The position numbers and the translations under genes are program-made. This document shows positions 41,687 through 53,916 of a stretch of DNA of 64,000 bases, in pieces. The notes beneath the pieces were generated by a model, which worked only from the letters and a program-made list of their open reading frames with translations, was not told where the DNA came from and made no database searches. The DNA is from Pseudomonas piscis (GTDB lineage Bacteria; Pseudomonadota; Gammaproteobacteria; Pseudomonadales; Pseudomonadaceae). Numbering within the stretch: position 1 is the first letter of the stretch; every line of letters begins with the position of its first letter. Location of the stretch: positions 744,001-808,000 of the forward strand of contig NZ_WHUV01000001.1 in NCBI RefSeq assembly GCF_009380155.1, given 5' to 3'.

Positions 41687-43486
41687 GTGAGTGATTTGAG
41701 TCATATCCGCAATTTCTCCATCATCGCCCACATTGACCATGGCAAGTCGACCCTGGCCGATCGCTTCATCCAGATGTGCGGCGGCCTGGCCGATCGCGAA
41801 ATGGAAGCCCAGGTCCTGGACTCCATGGACCTCGAGCGTGAGCGCGGGATCACCATCAAGGCCCACAGCGTCACCCTCTACTACAAGGCACGCGATGGCG
41901 TGACCTACCAGCTGAACTTCATCGACACCCCGGGTCACGTGGACTTCACCTATGAAGTCAGCCGTTCCCTGGCGGCCTGCGAAGGCGCGCTGCTGGTGGT
42001 GGATGCCGGCCAGGGCGTCGAGGCCCAGTCGGTCGCCAACTGCTACACCGCCATCGAGCAGGGCCTGGAGGTCATGCCGGTACTGAACAAGATCGATCTG
42101 CCCCAGGCCGAGCCGGAGCGGGTCAAGGAAGAAATCGAGAAGATCATCGGCATCGATGCCGCCGACGCCGTGACCTGCAGCGCCAAGACCGGCCTGGGCG
42201 TGGACGAAGTGCTCGAGCGCCTGGTGACCACCATCCCGGCACCGACCGGCAATATCGAAGACCCGCTGCAAGCGCTGATCATCGACTCCTGGTTCGACAA
42301 CTACCTGGGCGTCGTGTCCCTGGTGCGCGTGCGCCATGGCCGGGTGAAGAAGGGCGACAAGATCCTGGTCAAGTCCACCGGCAAGATCCACCTGGTGGAC
42401 AGCGTCGGTGTCTTCAACCCGAAACACACCGCTACCGCGGACCTCAAGGCCGGTGAGGTGGGTTTCATCATCGCCGGCATCAAGGACATCCATGGTGCGC
42501 CAGTGGGCGATACCCTGACCCTGAGCTCCACGCCCGACGTGGAAGTGCTGCCAGGTTTCAAGCGTATCCAGCCGCAGGTCTATGCCGGCCTGTTCCCGGT
42601 CAGTTCCGACGACTTCGAGGACTTCCGCGAAGCCCTGCAGAAGCTCACCCTGAACGACTCCTCGCTGCAGTACACCCCGGAAAGCTCCGACGCCCTGGGC
42701 TTCGGCTTCCGTTGCGGGTTCCTCGGCATGCTGCACATGGAGATCATCCAGGAGCGCCTGGAGCGCGAATACGACCTGGACCTGATCACCACCGCGCCGA
42801 CGGTAATCTTCGAGCTGCTGCTCAAGACCGGTGAAACCATCTACGTCGATAACCCGTCCAAGCTTCCGGACCTGTCCTCCATCGAGGACATGCGTGAGCC
42901 GATCGTACGGGCCAATATCCTTGTGCCCCAGGAGCACCTGGGCAACGTCATAACCCTGTGCATCGAGAAGCGCGGCGTACAGCGCGACATGCTGTTCCTC
43001 GGTTCGCAGGTCCAGGTGACCTACGACCTGCCGATGAACGAGGTGGTACTGGACTTCTTCGACCGCTTGAAGTCCACCAGCCGTGGCTACGCCTCGCTGG
43101 ATTACCACTTCGACCGCTACCAGTCGGCTAATCTGGTGAAGCTGGACGTGCTGATCAACGGTGACCGGGTCGATGCCCTGGCCCTGATCGTGCACCGCGA
43201 CAATGCCCACTACAAAGGGCGTGCGTTGACCGAGAAGATGAAAGAACTGATTCCTCGGCAGATGTTCGACGTGGCAATCCAGGCCGCCATCGGCGGTCAG
43301 ATCATCGCGCGGACAACCGTCAAGGCCCTCAGAAAGAACGTACTGGCCAAATGCTACGGCGGTGACGTCAGCCGTAAGCGCAAGCTGTTGGAAAAGCAGA
43401 AAGCCGGTAAGAAACGCATGAAGCAAGTGGGTAACGTGGAGATTCCACAGGATGCCTTCCTTGCTGTGCTCAGGTTGGATAGTTAG
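41687..43486 (+). CDS. lepA: LepA (EF4), ribosome-associated GTPase
   Basis: 599-residue translational GTPase that assists ribosome biogenesis and back-translocation. G1 is [14 protein letters not shown]2 lies in the RERGITI segment, G3 is DTPGHVDF and G4 is [10 protein letters not shown]. Beta-barrel, EF-G-like domains and the LepA-specific C-terminal domain follow ([20 protein letters not shown]). The GTG at 41687 gives [13 protein letters not shown], the family start. In most pseudomonads mucD precedes lepA; here lptG does, with a terminator and new promoter between. lepB begins 5 bases after its stop. Confidence 0.97.
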   Translation: MSDLSHIRNFSIIAHIDHGKSTLADRFIQMCGGLADREMEAQVLDSMDLERERGITIKAHSVTLYYKARDGVTYQLNFIDTPGHVDFTYEVSRSLAACEGALLVVDAGQGVEAQSVANCYTAIEQGLEVMPVLNKIDLPQAEPERVKEEIEKIIGIDAADAVTCSAKTGLGVDEVLERLVTTIPAPTGNIEDPLQALIIDSWFDNYLGVVSLVRVRHGRVKKGDKILVKSTGKIHLVDSVGVFNPKHTATADLKAGEVGFIIAGIKDIHGAPVGDTLTLSSTPDVEVLPGFKRIQPQVYAGLFPVSSDDFEDFREALQKLTLNDSSLQYTPESSDALGFGFRCGFLGMLHMEIIQERLEREYDLDLITTAPTVIFELLLKTGETIYVDNPSKLPDLSSIEDMREPIVRANILVPQEHLGNVITLCIEKRGVQRDMLFLGSQVQVTYDLPMNEVVLDFFDRLKSTSRGYASLDYHFDRYQSANLVKLDVLINGDRVDALALIVHRDNAHYKGRALTEKMKELIPRQMFDVAIQAAIGGQIIARTTVKALRKNVLAKCYGGDVSRKRKLLEKQKAGKKRMKQVGNVEIPQDAFLAVLRLDS

Positions 43487-43491
43487 GTCCT

Positions 43492-44346
43492 ATGTCACTA
43501 AATTTCCCGCTGTTGCTGGTCATCGCTGTCTTCGTATGCGGTTTCCTGGCGTTGCTCGACCTGGTGTTCCTGGCTCCGCGTCGCCGCGCAGCCATCGCCA
43601 ACTATCAGGGCAGCGTCAGCCAGCCGGATGGTCTGGTGGTCGAGAAGCTGAACAAGGAACCGCTGCTGGTTGAATACGGCAAGTCGTTCTTCCCGGTGCT
43701 CTTCATCGTCCTGGTGCTGCGTTCGTTCCTGGTGGAACCGTTCCAGATTCCATCGGGCTCGATGAAGCCGACCCTGGATGTGGGCGACTTCATCCTGGTG
43801 AACAAGTTCTCCTACGGCATTCGCCTGCCGGTGATCGACAAGAAGGTCATCGAGGTCGGTGACCCGCAGCGCGGCGATGTGATGGTGTTCCGCTACCCGA
43901 GCGATCCGAACGTCAACTACATCAAGCGAGTGGTCGGCCTGCCGGGCGACGAGGTGCGCTACACCAGCGACAAGCACCTGTTCGTCAACGGCCAGCCGGT
44001 GGCGGAGCAACTGGTAGGGGCCGAGCCAGGAACCCTGGGCAGCGCGGAACTGTACAAGGAAAAACTCGGCGCTGCCGAGCACCTGATCCGCAAGGAAATG
44101 AGTCGTTACCGGGCTACCCCGGACGGTCGTTGGGTAGTTCCCGCCGGGCACTACTTCATGATGGGCGACAACCGCGACAACTCCAACGACAGTCGCTACT
44201 GGGATGACCCGAGCATTCCCAAGGACCTGCTGGGCATGGTTCCCGACAAGAATATCGTCGGCAAGGCCTTTGCAGTCTGGATGAGCTGGCCCGAACCGAA
44301 ACTCAGCCACCTGCCGAATTTCTCGCGGGTTGGCCTGATCAAGTAA
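43492..44346 (+). CDS. lepB: LepB, signal peptidase I
   Basis: 284-residue membrane protease that removes Sec and Tat signal peptides. Two N-terminal helices (about 5-27 and 63-80). The catalytic Ser90 is in IPSGSMKPTL and Lys145 in NYIKRVVGLPGD, with the later box MGDNRDNSNDSRYW. Normal length. Starts 5 bases after lepA. Two stem-loops follow before rnc. Confidence 0.97.
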   Translation: MSLNFPLLLVIAVFVCGFLALLDLVFLAPRRRAAIANYQGSVSQPDGLVVEKLNKEPLLVEYGKSFFPVLFIVLVLRSFLVEPFQIPSGSMKPTLDVGDFILVNKFSYGIRLPVIDKKVIEVGDPQRGDVMVFRYPSDPNVNYIKRVVGLPGDEVRYTSDKHLFVNGQPVAEQLVGAEPGTLGSAELYKEKLGAAEHLIRKEMSRYRATPDGRWVVPAGHYFMMGDNRDNSNDSRYWDDPSIPKDLLGMVPDKNIVGKAFAVWMSWPEPKLSHLPNFSRVGLIK

Positions 44347-44353
44347 TCACCCA

Positions 44354-44422
44354 CGGCGCTGTTGAATACAGCGCCGAATGCTTTTCTGGCTCTTGTGTAA
44401 AACCACCCGTCCCCCGGGTGGT
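44354..44422 (+). terminator. Two hairpins between lepB and rnc
   Basis: CGGCGCTG/CAGCGCCG (44354-44361 and 44369-44376), followed by AATGCTTTT, and ACCACCCG/CGGGTGGT (44402-44409 and 44415-44422). They may reduce readthrough or be RNase III sites controlling rnc, whose mRNA is cut by its own product in E. coli. Confidence 0.5.
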
Positions 44423-44551
44423 GCGTGGCCAGGGGCATGCAATCAACGATATTCAGGATGTGGATTTGAACACAGCGTTAATTGCCACCCGCACCTCGTG
44501 CGCGGCCCATAGGATGGCGAGTTTCGGTGACGAAACCAGTGTGGGTAGATC

Positions 44552-45233
44552 GTGAGCGTTTCTTTGAGTCGTCTCGAGCGCCAGCTCGGTTATTCCTTCA
44601 AGGACCAGGAGCTGATGCTCCTGGCCCTCACTCACCGCAGCTTTGCCGGACGCAACAACGAGCGCCTGGAATTCCTGGGTGATGCGATCCTCAACTTCGT
44701 GGCTGGCGAGGCGCTGTTCGAGCGTTTTCCCCAGGCTCGCGAAGGCCAGCTGTCGCGTCTGCGCGCACGCCTGGTCAAAGGCGAGACCCTGGCGGTGCTG
44801 GCCCGCGGCTTCGACCTGGGTGAGTACCTGCGCCTGGGCTCCGGCGAGCTGAAGAGCGGTGGTTTCCGTCGCGAGTCGATCCTCGCCGACGCCCTGGAAG
44901 CCCTGATCGGCGCGATCTACCTGGACGCCGGCATGGAGACCGCCCGTGACCGCGTGCTGTCCTGGCTGGCCTCGGAATTCGACAGCCTGACCCTGGTGGA
45001 CACCAACAAGGACCCCAAGACAAGGTTGCAGGAGTTCCTCCAGTCCCGAGCCTGTGAACTGCCACGCTACGAAGTGGTGGATATCCAGGGCGAACCCCAT
45101 TGCCGGACCTTCTTCGTGGAATGCGAAGTCACCCTCTTGAATGAAAAAAGCCGGGGCCAGGGCGTGAGCCGTCGCATTGCCGAACAGGTAGCGGCTGCCG
45201 CAGCACTGATTGCCCTGGGCGTGGAGAATGGCC

Positions 45234-45241
<8 letters not shown>
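44552..45241 (+). CDS. rnc: Rnc, ribonuclease III
   Basis: 229-residue endonuclease cutting double-stranded RNA, including the rRNA precursor. The catalytic signature is [14 protein letters not shown] (about 38-51), and the second acidic cluster is [15 protein letters not shown] (about 112-126). The C-terminal dsRNA-binding domain (about 155-225) has [20 protein letters not shown]. Starts with GTG at 44552. It overlaps the start of era by 8 bases. Confidence 0.97.
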
Positions 45242-46136
<895 letters not shown>

Positions 46137-46147
46137 AGCCTCGTGCC

Positions 46148-46180
46148 GGCGAGTCGGCTCCGGGCAGGAGTCGACTCGCC
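46148..46180 (+). repeat. Inverted repeat between era and recO
   Basis: GGCGAGTC (46148-46155) and GACTCGCC (46173-46180) flank 17 bases. It may trim or attenuate the era-recO transcript; there is no T-run. Confidence 0.5.
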
Positions 46181-46246
46181 AACGAACAGTTTCGATACTC
46201 CTTTCGGACCCGGTTCCCTCTCTATTTCCTGAGACTCCTCGCAACC

Positions 46247-46936
46247 ATGTCCAGCAACGCCCCTGTCGGCCAACTCGCCTATGTCCTGCATAGCCGTGCC
46301 TATCGCGAGAGCAGCGCCCTGGTGGACTTCCTCACGCCCCAGGGGCGCCTGCGGGCGGTGTTGCGCAATGCTCGGGGCAAGGCCGGTACGCTCGCGCGCC
46401 CCTTCGTGCCCCTGGAAGTGGAGTTTCGTGGTCGGGGCGAACTGAAGAATGTCGGGCGCATGGAAAGTGCCGGCGTCGCTGCCTGGCTCAATGGCGAGGC
46501 GCTGTTCAGCGGGCTTTACCTGAACGAGCTGCTGATCCGCCTGTTGCCGGCGGAAGATCCCCATCCGGCGGTGTTCGATCACTACGCCGCGACCTTGCTG
46601 GCCCTGGCCGCCGGCCGTCCCCTGGAGCCTTTGCTGCGAGCCTTCGAATGGCGCTTGCTGGACGATCTGGGTTACGGCTTCGCCCTTGACCAGGATATCC
46701 ATGGCGCTCCCATCGCCGCCGATGGCCTGTATCGCCTGCAAGTGGATGCCGGCCTGGAGCAGGTGTTCCTGCTGCAGCCGGGCTTGTTCAATGGCGCCGA
46801 GCTCCTGGCCATGGCCGAAGCCGACTGGAGCGCGCCAGGCGCCTTGTCGGCGGCCAAGCGCCTGATGCGCCAGGCCCTGGCTGTTCACCTGGGTGGCCGG
46901 CCACTGGTCAGTCGCGAGCTGTTTCGCAAGCCTTGA
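46247..46936 (+). CDS. recO: RecO, recombination mediator
   Basis: 229-residue protein that, with RecR, loads RecA on SSB-coated DNA. OB-fold N-terminus ([33 protein letters not shown] in parts) and a helical C-terminal domain. The zinc-finger Cys residues of some RecO proteins are absent, as usual for gamma-proteobacteria. Starts at ATG 46247, 110 bases after era; pdxJ follows 108 bases on. Confidence 0.95.
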   Translation: MSSNAPVGQLAYVLHSRAYRESSALVDFLTPQGRLRAVLRNARGKAGTLARPFVPLEVEFRGRGELKNVGRMESAGVAAWLNGEALFSGLYLNELLIRLLPAEDPHPAVFDHYAATLLALAAGRPLEPLLRAFEWRLLDDLGYGFALDQDIHGAPIAADGLYRLQVDAGLEQVFLLQPGLFNGAELLAMAEADWSAPGALSAAKRLMRQALAVHLGGRPLVSRELFRKP

Positions 46937-47044
46937 GCCCGCCGCGCTTGCCGGGTCGATGCCAAGGTGCATCGGTAAATGGCAACCAACCCCGTTCTGC
47001 CCGTATGCTGTGCGCCGAATCTTCATTTATTCAGGAGCGCTTTC

Positions 47045-47788
47045 GTGACCACCAGCAATCGCATTCTTCTTGGCGTGAACATCGACCACGTTGCCACCCT
47101 GCGCCAGGCCCGGGGCACGCGTTATCCCGACCCGGTCAAGGCTGCGCTGGATGCGGAAGAGGCGGGCGCCGACGGCATTACCGTGCACCTGCGTGAAGAT
47201 CGCCGGCATATCCAGGAGCGCGATGTGCTGCTGCTCAAGGACGTGCTGCAGACCCGCATGAACTTCGAAATGGGCGTCACCGAGGAAATGATGGCCTTCG
47301 CCGAGCGCATCCGTCCGGCGCATATCTGCCTGGTCCCGGAAACCCGCCAGGAGCTGACCACCGAGGGTGGCCTGGATGTCGCGGGGCAAGAGGAGCGGAT
47401 CAAGGCTGCAGTGCAGCGCCTGTCGAAAATCGGCTCCGAGGTCTCGCTGTTCATCGACGCCGACGAGCGCCAGATCGAGGCCGCCAAGCGGGTCGGTGCG
47501 CCGGCCATCGAACTGCACACCGGGCGCTACGCCGATGCCCAGACCCCGGTCGAAGTGGCGCAAGAGCTGCAACGCATCGTCGACGGTGTGGCGGTGGGCC
47601 TGGCCCAGGGCCTGATCGTCAATGCCGGCCATGGCCTGCATTACCACAACGTCGAGGCCGTGGCGGCGATCAAGGGGATCAACGAGCTGAACATCGGCCA
47701 TGCCCTGGTGGCCCATGCGCTGTTCGTCGGTTTCAAGGGCGCGGTCGCGGAAATGAAGGCGCTGATCCTGGCGGCGGCCAAGGGCTGA
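47045..47788 (+). CDS. pdxJ: PdxJ, pyridoxine 5'-phosphate synthase
   Basis: 247-residue TIM barrel that condenses 1-deoxyxylulose 5-phosphate with 3-amino-2-oxopropyl phosphate, making vitamin B6. Family blocks: [43 protein letters not shown], and [12 protein letters not shown] with the active-site Glu/His set. Starts with GTG at 47045 behind AGGAG; the reading from 46979 adds residues without homology. Last gene of the lepA-pdxJ cluster. Confidence 0.97.
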   Translation: MTTSNRILLGVNIDHVATLRQARGTRYPDPVKAALDAEEAGADGITVHLREDRRHIQERDVLLLKDVLQTRMNFEMGVTEEMMAFAERIRPAHICLVPETRQELTTEGGLDVAGQEERIKAAVQRLSKIGSEVSLFIDADERQIEAAKRVGAPAIELHTGRYADAQTPVEVAQELQRIVDGVAVGLAQGLIVNAGHGLHYHNVEAVAAIKGINELNIGHALVAHALFVGFKGAVAEMKALILAAAKG

Positions 47789-47802
47789 CCAGGCACTGCG
47801 GT

Positions 47803-47854
47803 AGGCTGCGGCAAGGTCTCAAGACCTGGCGCGATCAAGCGATCGCCGCAGCCT
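47803..47854. repeat. REP-like element between convergent pdxJ and mltF
   Basis: Arms AGGCTGCGGC (47803-47812) and GCCGCAGCCT (47845-47854) are perfect complements. They enclose AGGTCT-CA-AGACCT (47814-47827) and GCGATCAAGCGATC. The arm matches the first half of the REP core seen in algE (gcagcctgcggc). It may end both transcripts. Confidence 0.7.
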
Positions 47855-47881
47855 GGCTTCTCCGCTCCGAGGCTGGCGGCT

Positions 47882-49486
<1,605 letters not shown>

Positions 49487-49628
49487 CTAGATAAGCCTTT
49501 GTTATAGGGCGCCATGCCCGGGCCGACGCCCGGAGGCGTGGGTGGATAGCGTTTCGAGTGCCGATGCTGGCGGTTTACGTTAGAATGCACGGCCTCAAAG
49601 CACACCCCTTCCCGAGGCTGTCCCGAAG

Positions 49629-52600
49629 ATGTTGATCCTGCGCGGCGCTCCTGCCCTTTCTGCCTTTCGCCACAGCAAACTCCTTGAGCAACTGAGCCAG
49701 AAAGTACCGGCTGTCAGTGGCCTGTATGCTGAATTCGCTCACTTCGCCGAAGTCACCGGCGTCCTGACCGGCGACGAACAGCAGGTGCTTGCGCGCCTTC
49801 TGAAGTACGGCCCAAGCGTTCCGGTACAAGAGCCGAGCGGCCGACTGTTCCTGGTCCTGCCGCGGTTCGGCACCATCTCGCCCTGGTCGAGCAAGGCCAG
49901 CGACATCGCCCGCAACTGCGGCCTGGCGAAAGTCCAGCGCCTGGAACGGGGTATTGCCTTCTATGTGGCCGGCGAGTTCAGCGAGGCCGATGCCCAGCTG
50001 ATCGGCGATGCGTTGCACGACCGCATGACCCAGGTGGTGATGGCCAACCTGGAGCAGGCCGGCGGCCTGTTCAGCCACGCCGAACCCAAGCCGTTGACCG
50101 CAGTGGACATCCTCGGCGGCGGTCGCGCCGCCCTGGAAAAGGCCAACAGCGAGCTGGGCCTGGCCCTGGCCGAAGATGAAATCGACTACCTGATGACGGC
50201 CTTCCAGGGGCTGGCACGCAACCCCCACGACATCGAACTGATGATGTTCGCCCAGGCCAACTCCGAGCACTGCCGCCACAAGATCTTCAACGCCAGTTGG
50301 GACATCGACGGCCAGGCCCAGGAAAAAAGCCTGTTCGGCATGATCAAGAACACCTACCAGATGCACAACGAAGGTGTGCTCTCGGCCTACAAGGACAACG
50401 CCGCGGTAATCGTCGGTTCCGTCGCCGGGCGTTTCTTCCCGAATCCCGAGACCCGCCAGTACGGCGCGGTGCAGGAGCCGGTGCATATCCTGATGAAGGT
50501 CGAGACCCACAACCACCCGACCGCCATCGCCCCGTTCCCTGGCGCTTCCACCGGTTCGGGCGGCGAGATCCGCGACGAGGGTGCCACCGGTCGTGGCGCC
50601 AAGCCCAAGGCCGGTCTCACCGGTTTCACCGTTTCCAACCTGCAGATCCCCGGCTTCGAACAGCCTTGGGAAGTGCCGTACGGCAAGCCCGAGCGCATCG
50701 TCGACGCCCTGGACATCATGATCGAAGGTCCGCTGGGTGGCGCAGCGTTCAACAACGAATTCGGCCGTCCGGCCCTGACCGGCTACTTCCGGACCTTCGA
50801 ACAGTCCATCACCACCCCCCGTGGTGAAGAAGTGCGTGGCTACCACAAGCCGATCATGCTGGCTGGCGGCATGGGCAACATCCGCGACGAACACGTGCAG
50901 AAGGGCGAGATCACCGTCGGCTCCAAGCTGATCGTCCTCGGCGGCCCGGCGATGCTCATCGGCCTGGGCGGCGGCGCCGCTTCCTCCATGGCTACCGGCA
51001 CCAGCTCGGCGGACCTGGATTTTGCCTCGGTACAGCGCGAGAACCCGGAAATGGAGCGCCGTTGCCAGGAGGTCATCGACCGTTGCTGGCAGCTGGGGGA
51101 CAAGAACCCCATCAGCTTCATCCACGACGTCGGCGCGGGCGGCCTGTCCAACGCCTTCCCCGAGCTGGTCAACGACGGCGGCCGCGGCGGTCGCTTCGAG
51201 CTGCGCAACATTCCCAACGACGAGCCGGGCATGGCCCCGCACGAGATCTGGTCCAACGAATCCCAGGAACGTTATGTCCTGGCGGTGGGCGCCGAGGACT
51301 TCGAGCGCTTCAAGGCCATCTGCGAGCGCGAGCGCTGCCCGTTCGCGGTGGTCGGCGAAGCCACCGCCGAGCCGCAGCTTACGGTCACGGATAGCCACTT
51401 CGGCAACAGCCCGGTGGACATGCCCCTGGAAGTGCTGCTGGGCAAGGCCCCGCGCATGCATCGTTCGGCCGTTCGCGAAGCCGAGCTGGGCGACGATTTC
51501 GATCCGAGCACCCTGGACGTCGCCGAGAGCATCGAGCGTGTCCTGCACCACCCGGCCGTGGCCAGCAAGAGCTTCCTGATCACCATCGGCGACCGCACCA
51601 TCACCGGCCTTGTGGCCCGCGACCAGATGGTCGGCCCGTGGCAGGTGCCGGTAGCCGACGTGGCGGTCACCGCCACCAGCTTCGATGTCTACACCGGCGA
51701 AGCCATGGCCATGGGCGAGCGTACTCCGCTGGCCCTGCTGGATGCCCCGGCGTCCGGGCGCATGGCCATCGGCGAGACCCTGACCAACCTCGCGGCCTCG
51801 CGCATCGGCAAGATCAGCGACATCAAGCTCTCCGCCAACTGGATGTCCGCTGCCGGCCACCCGGGCGAAGACGCGCGTCTGTACGACACCGTCAAGGCTG
51901 TCGGCATGGAGCTGTGCCCGGAGCTGGGCATCACCATCCCGGTGGGCAAGGACTCCATGTCCATGGCCACCCGCTGGAGCGAAGAGGGCGTGGACAAGAG
52001 CGTCACCGCGCCGCTGTCGCTGATCGTCACCGGCTTCGCCCCGGTCACTGACATCCGCCAGACCCTGACCCCGCAACTGCGCATGGACAAGGGCACCACC
52101 GACCTGGTCCTGATCGACCTGGGCCGTGGCCAGAACCGCATGGGCGCCTCGATCCTCGCCCAGACCCACGGCAAGATCGGCAAGCAGGCTCCGGACGTCG
52201 ATGACGCCGAAGACCTGAAGGCCTTCTTCGCGGTGATCCAGGGCCTCAATGCCGACGGCCACCTGCTGGCCTACCACGACCGTTCCGACGGCGGTCTGCT
52301 GACCAGCGCAGTGGAAATGGCCTTCGCCGGCCACTGCGGCCTGAACCTGAACCTGGATGCCCTGGCTGCCAGCGCGGCCGATATCCCGGCCATCCTGTTC
52401 AACGAGGAACTGGGTGCGTTGATCCAGGTTCGCCAGGACGCCACTCCGAGCGTGCTCGCACAGTTCAGCGCCGCGGGCCTGGGCGACTGCGTGGCGGTGA
52501 TCGGCCAGCCGGTCAACAACGGCCACATCAACATCACCTTCAATGGCGAGAACGTGTTCGCCGGCGAGCGTCGCCTGCTGCAGCGCCAGTGGGCCGAGAC

Positions 52601-53525
52601 CAGCTACCAGATCCAGCGCCTGCGCGACAACGCCGACTGCGCCGAGCAGGAGTTCGACGTGGTCCTGGAGGAAGACAACCCGGGCCTGAGCGTCAAGCTG
52701 AGCTTCGACGTCAACCAGGACATCGCCGCGCCTTACATCAAGAAGGGCGTACGGCCCCAGGTGGCAGTGCTGCGCGAGCAGGGCGTCAATGGCCAGGTGG
52801 AAATGGCCGCGGCGTTCGACCGTGCCGGCTTCAACGCCATCGACGTGCACATGAGCGATATCCTCGCCGGTCGCGTCGACCTCAACGAGTTCAAGGGCAT
52901 GGTCGCCTGCGGCGGCTTCTCCTACGGTGACGTACTGGGCGCCGGCGAAGGCTGGGCCAAGTCGGCGCTGTTCAACAGCCGCGCCCGCGATGCGTTCCAG
53001 GGCTTCTTCGAGCGCAACGACACCTTCACCCTTGGTGTGTGCAACGGGTGCCAGATGATGTCCAACCTGCACGAGCTGGTCCCGGGCAGTGAGTTCTGGC
53101 CGCACTTCGTGCGCAACCGTTCCGAGCAATTCGAAGGCCGCGTGGCCATGGTCCAGGTGCAGGAGTCGAACTCGATCTTCCTGCAGGGCATGGCTGGTTC
53201 GCGGATGCCGATCGCCATCGCCCACGGCGAAGGCCATGCCGAGTTCGAAAGCGAAGAAGCGCTGCTGGAAGCCGACCTGTCCGGTTGCGTGGCCCTGCGC
53301 TTCGTCGACAACCACGGCAAGGTCACCGAGCGCTACCCGGCCAACCCCAACGGTTCGCCACGCGGGATCACCGGCCTCACCAGCCGCGACGGTCGCGTCA
53401 CCATCATGATGCCGCACCCTGAGCGGGTGTTCCGTGCCGTGCAGAACTCCTGGCGTCCTGATGACTGGAACGAAGATGCGGGCTGGATGCGCATGTTCCG
53501 CAACGCTCGCGTCTGGGTGAACTGA
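49629..53525 (+). CDS. purL: PurL, phosphoribosylformylglycinamidine synthase
   Basis: 1298-residue single-chain FGAM synthase, fourth step of purine synthesis, typical long form of gamma-proteobacteria. N-terminal PurS-like domain, two AIRS-type halves (block [16 protein letters not shown], about 210; [19 protein letters not shown], about 305) and a C-terminal glutaminase with Cys1138 in GVCNGCQMM and the His/Glu pair in PHPERVFR. The ATG at 49629 gives [25 protein letters not shown] 39 bases upstream is a likely -10. No PurR box recognised. Confidence 0.98.
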   Translation: MLILRGAPALSAFRHSKLLEQLSQKVPAVSGLYAEFAHFAEVTGVLTGDEQQVLARLLKYGPSVPVQEPSGRLFLVLPRFGTISPWSSKASDIARNCGLAKVQRLERGIAFYVAGEFSEADAQLIGDALHDRMTQVVMANLEQAGGLFSHAEPKPLTAVDILGGGRAALEKANSELGLALAEDEIDYLMTAFQGLARNPHDIELMMFAQANSEHCRHKIFNASWDIDGQAQEKSLFGMIKNTYQMHNEGVLSAYKDNAAVIVGSVAGRFFPNPETRQYGAVQEPVHILMKVETHNHPTAIAPFPGASTGSGGEIRDEGATGRGAKPKAGLTGFTVSNLQIPGFEQPWEVPYGKPERIVDALDIMIEGPLGGAAFNNEFGRPALTGYFRTFEQSITTPRGEEVRGYHKPIMLAGGMGNIRDEHVQKGEITVGSKLIVLGGPAMLIGLGGGAASSMATGTSSADLDFASVQRENPEMERRCQEVIDRCWQLGDKNPISFIHDVGAGGLSNAFPELVNDGGRGGRFELRNIPNDEPGMAPHEIWSNESQERYVLAVGAEDFERFKAICERERCPFAVVGEATAEPQLTVTDSHFGNSPVDMPLEVLLGKAPRMHRSAVREAELGDDFDPSTLDVAESIERVLHHPAVASKSFLITIGDRTITGLVARDQMVGPWQVPVADVAVTATSFDVYTGEAMAMGERTPLALLDAPASGRMAIGETLTNLAASRIGKISDIKLSANWMSAAGHPGEDARLYDTVKAVGMELCPELGITIPVGKDSMSMATRWSEEGVDKSVTAPLSLIVTGFAPVTDIRQTLTPQLRMDKGTTDLVLIDLGRGQNRMGASILAQTHGKIGKQAPDVDDAEDLKAFFAVIQGLNADGHLLAYHDRSDGGLLTSAVEMAFAGHCGLNLNLDALAASAADIPAILFNEELGALIQVRQDATPSVLAQFSAAGLGDCVAVIGQPVNNGHINITFNGENVFAGERRLLQRQWAETSYQIQRLRDNADCAEQEFDVVLEEDNPGLSVKLSFDVNQDIAAPYIKKGVRPQVAVLREQGVNGQVEMAAAFDRAGFNAIDVHMSDILAGRVDLNEFKGMVACGGFSYGDVLGAGEGWAKSALFNSRARDAFQGFFERNDTFTLGVCNGCQMMSNLHELVPGSEFWPHFVRNRSEQFEGRVAMVQVQESNSIFLQGMAGSRMPIAIAHGEGHAEFESEEALLEADLSGCVALRFVDNHGKVTERYPANPNGSPRGITGLTSRDGRVTIMMPHPERVFRAVQNSWRPDDWNEDAGWMRMFRNARVWVN

Positions 53526-53529
53526 GGCG

Positions 53530-53841
53530 ATGTACAAGCTCAGCTTCTTCGTGCCTCCCAGCCATGTGGAGCAGGTCAAGAGCGCCGTGTTCGCCGCAGG
53601 TGGCGGCCGCATCGGCACCTACGACCAGTGCGCCTGGCAGGTGCTCGGCCAGGGCCAGTTCCGCCCCTTGGACGGCAGCCAGCCGTTCCTCGGGCAGACC
53701 GGCCTGGTGGAGCGGGTGGAGGAGTGGAAGGTCGAGCTGGTGGTGGCCGATGAACTGATCCGCGACGTGGTGATGGCCCTCAAACAGAGCCATCCCTACG
53801 AGACTCCGGCCTACGAGGTGTGGCGTCTGGAGCAGTTCTGA
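53530..53841 (+). CDS. YqfO/NIF3-like small protein (PII-like fold)
   Basis: 103 residues. Matches the inserted PII-like domain found in YqfO/NIF3 proteins, here as a stand-alone protein: MYKLSFFVPPSHVEQVKSAVF at the start, AGGGRIGTYDQCAWQVLGQGQF (in parts) and the C-terminal HPYETPAYEVWRLE. Function unknown, possibly metal or small-molecule sensing. It starts 4 bases after purL and shares its transcript; a bidirectional terminator follows. Confidence 0.88.
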   Translation: MYKLSFFVPPSHVEQVKSAVFAAGGGRIGTYDQCAWQVLGQGQFRPLDGSQPFLGQTGLVERVEEWKVELVVADELIRDVVMALKQSHPYETPAYEVWRLEQF

Positions 53842-53855
53842 GGTTATCCACAGAC

Positions 53856-53895
53856 AAAAAGCCCGCTGGACCGGAAACGGCCAGCGGGCTTTTTT
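53856..53895. terminator. Bidirectional terminator between yqfO-like gene and nagE
   Basis: GCCCGCTGG (53861-53869) pairs with CCAGCGGGC (53881-53889), with AAAAA before and TTTTTT after, so it works for both converging transcripts. Confidence 0.95.
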
Positions 53896-53916
53896 ATTGG
53901 CGCGCGGTTTCGCTCC

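Noticed and set aside
49575..53618. Very long (1347-codon) minus-strand ORF
   Set aside because: It is antisense to purL; high GC and codon bias at third positions create long open antisense frames. The plus-strand protein has all PurL motifs.
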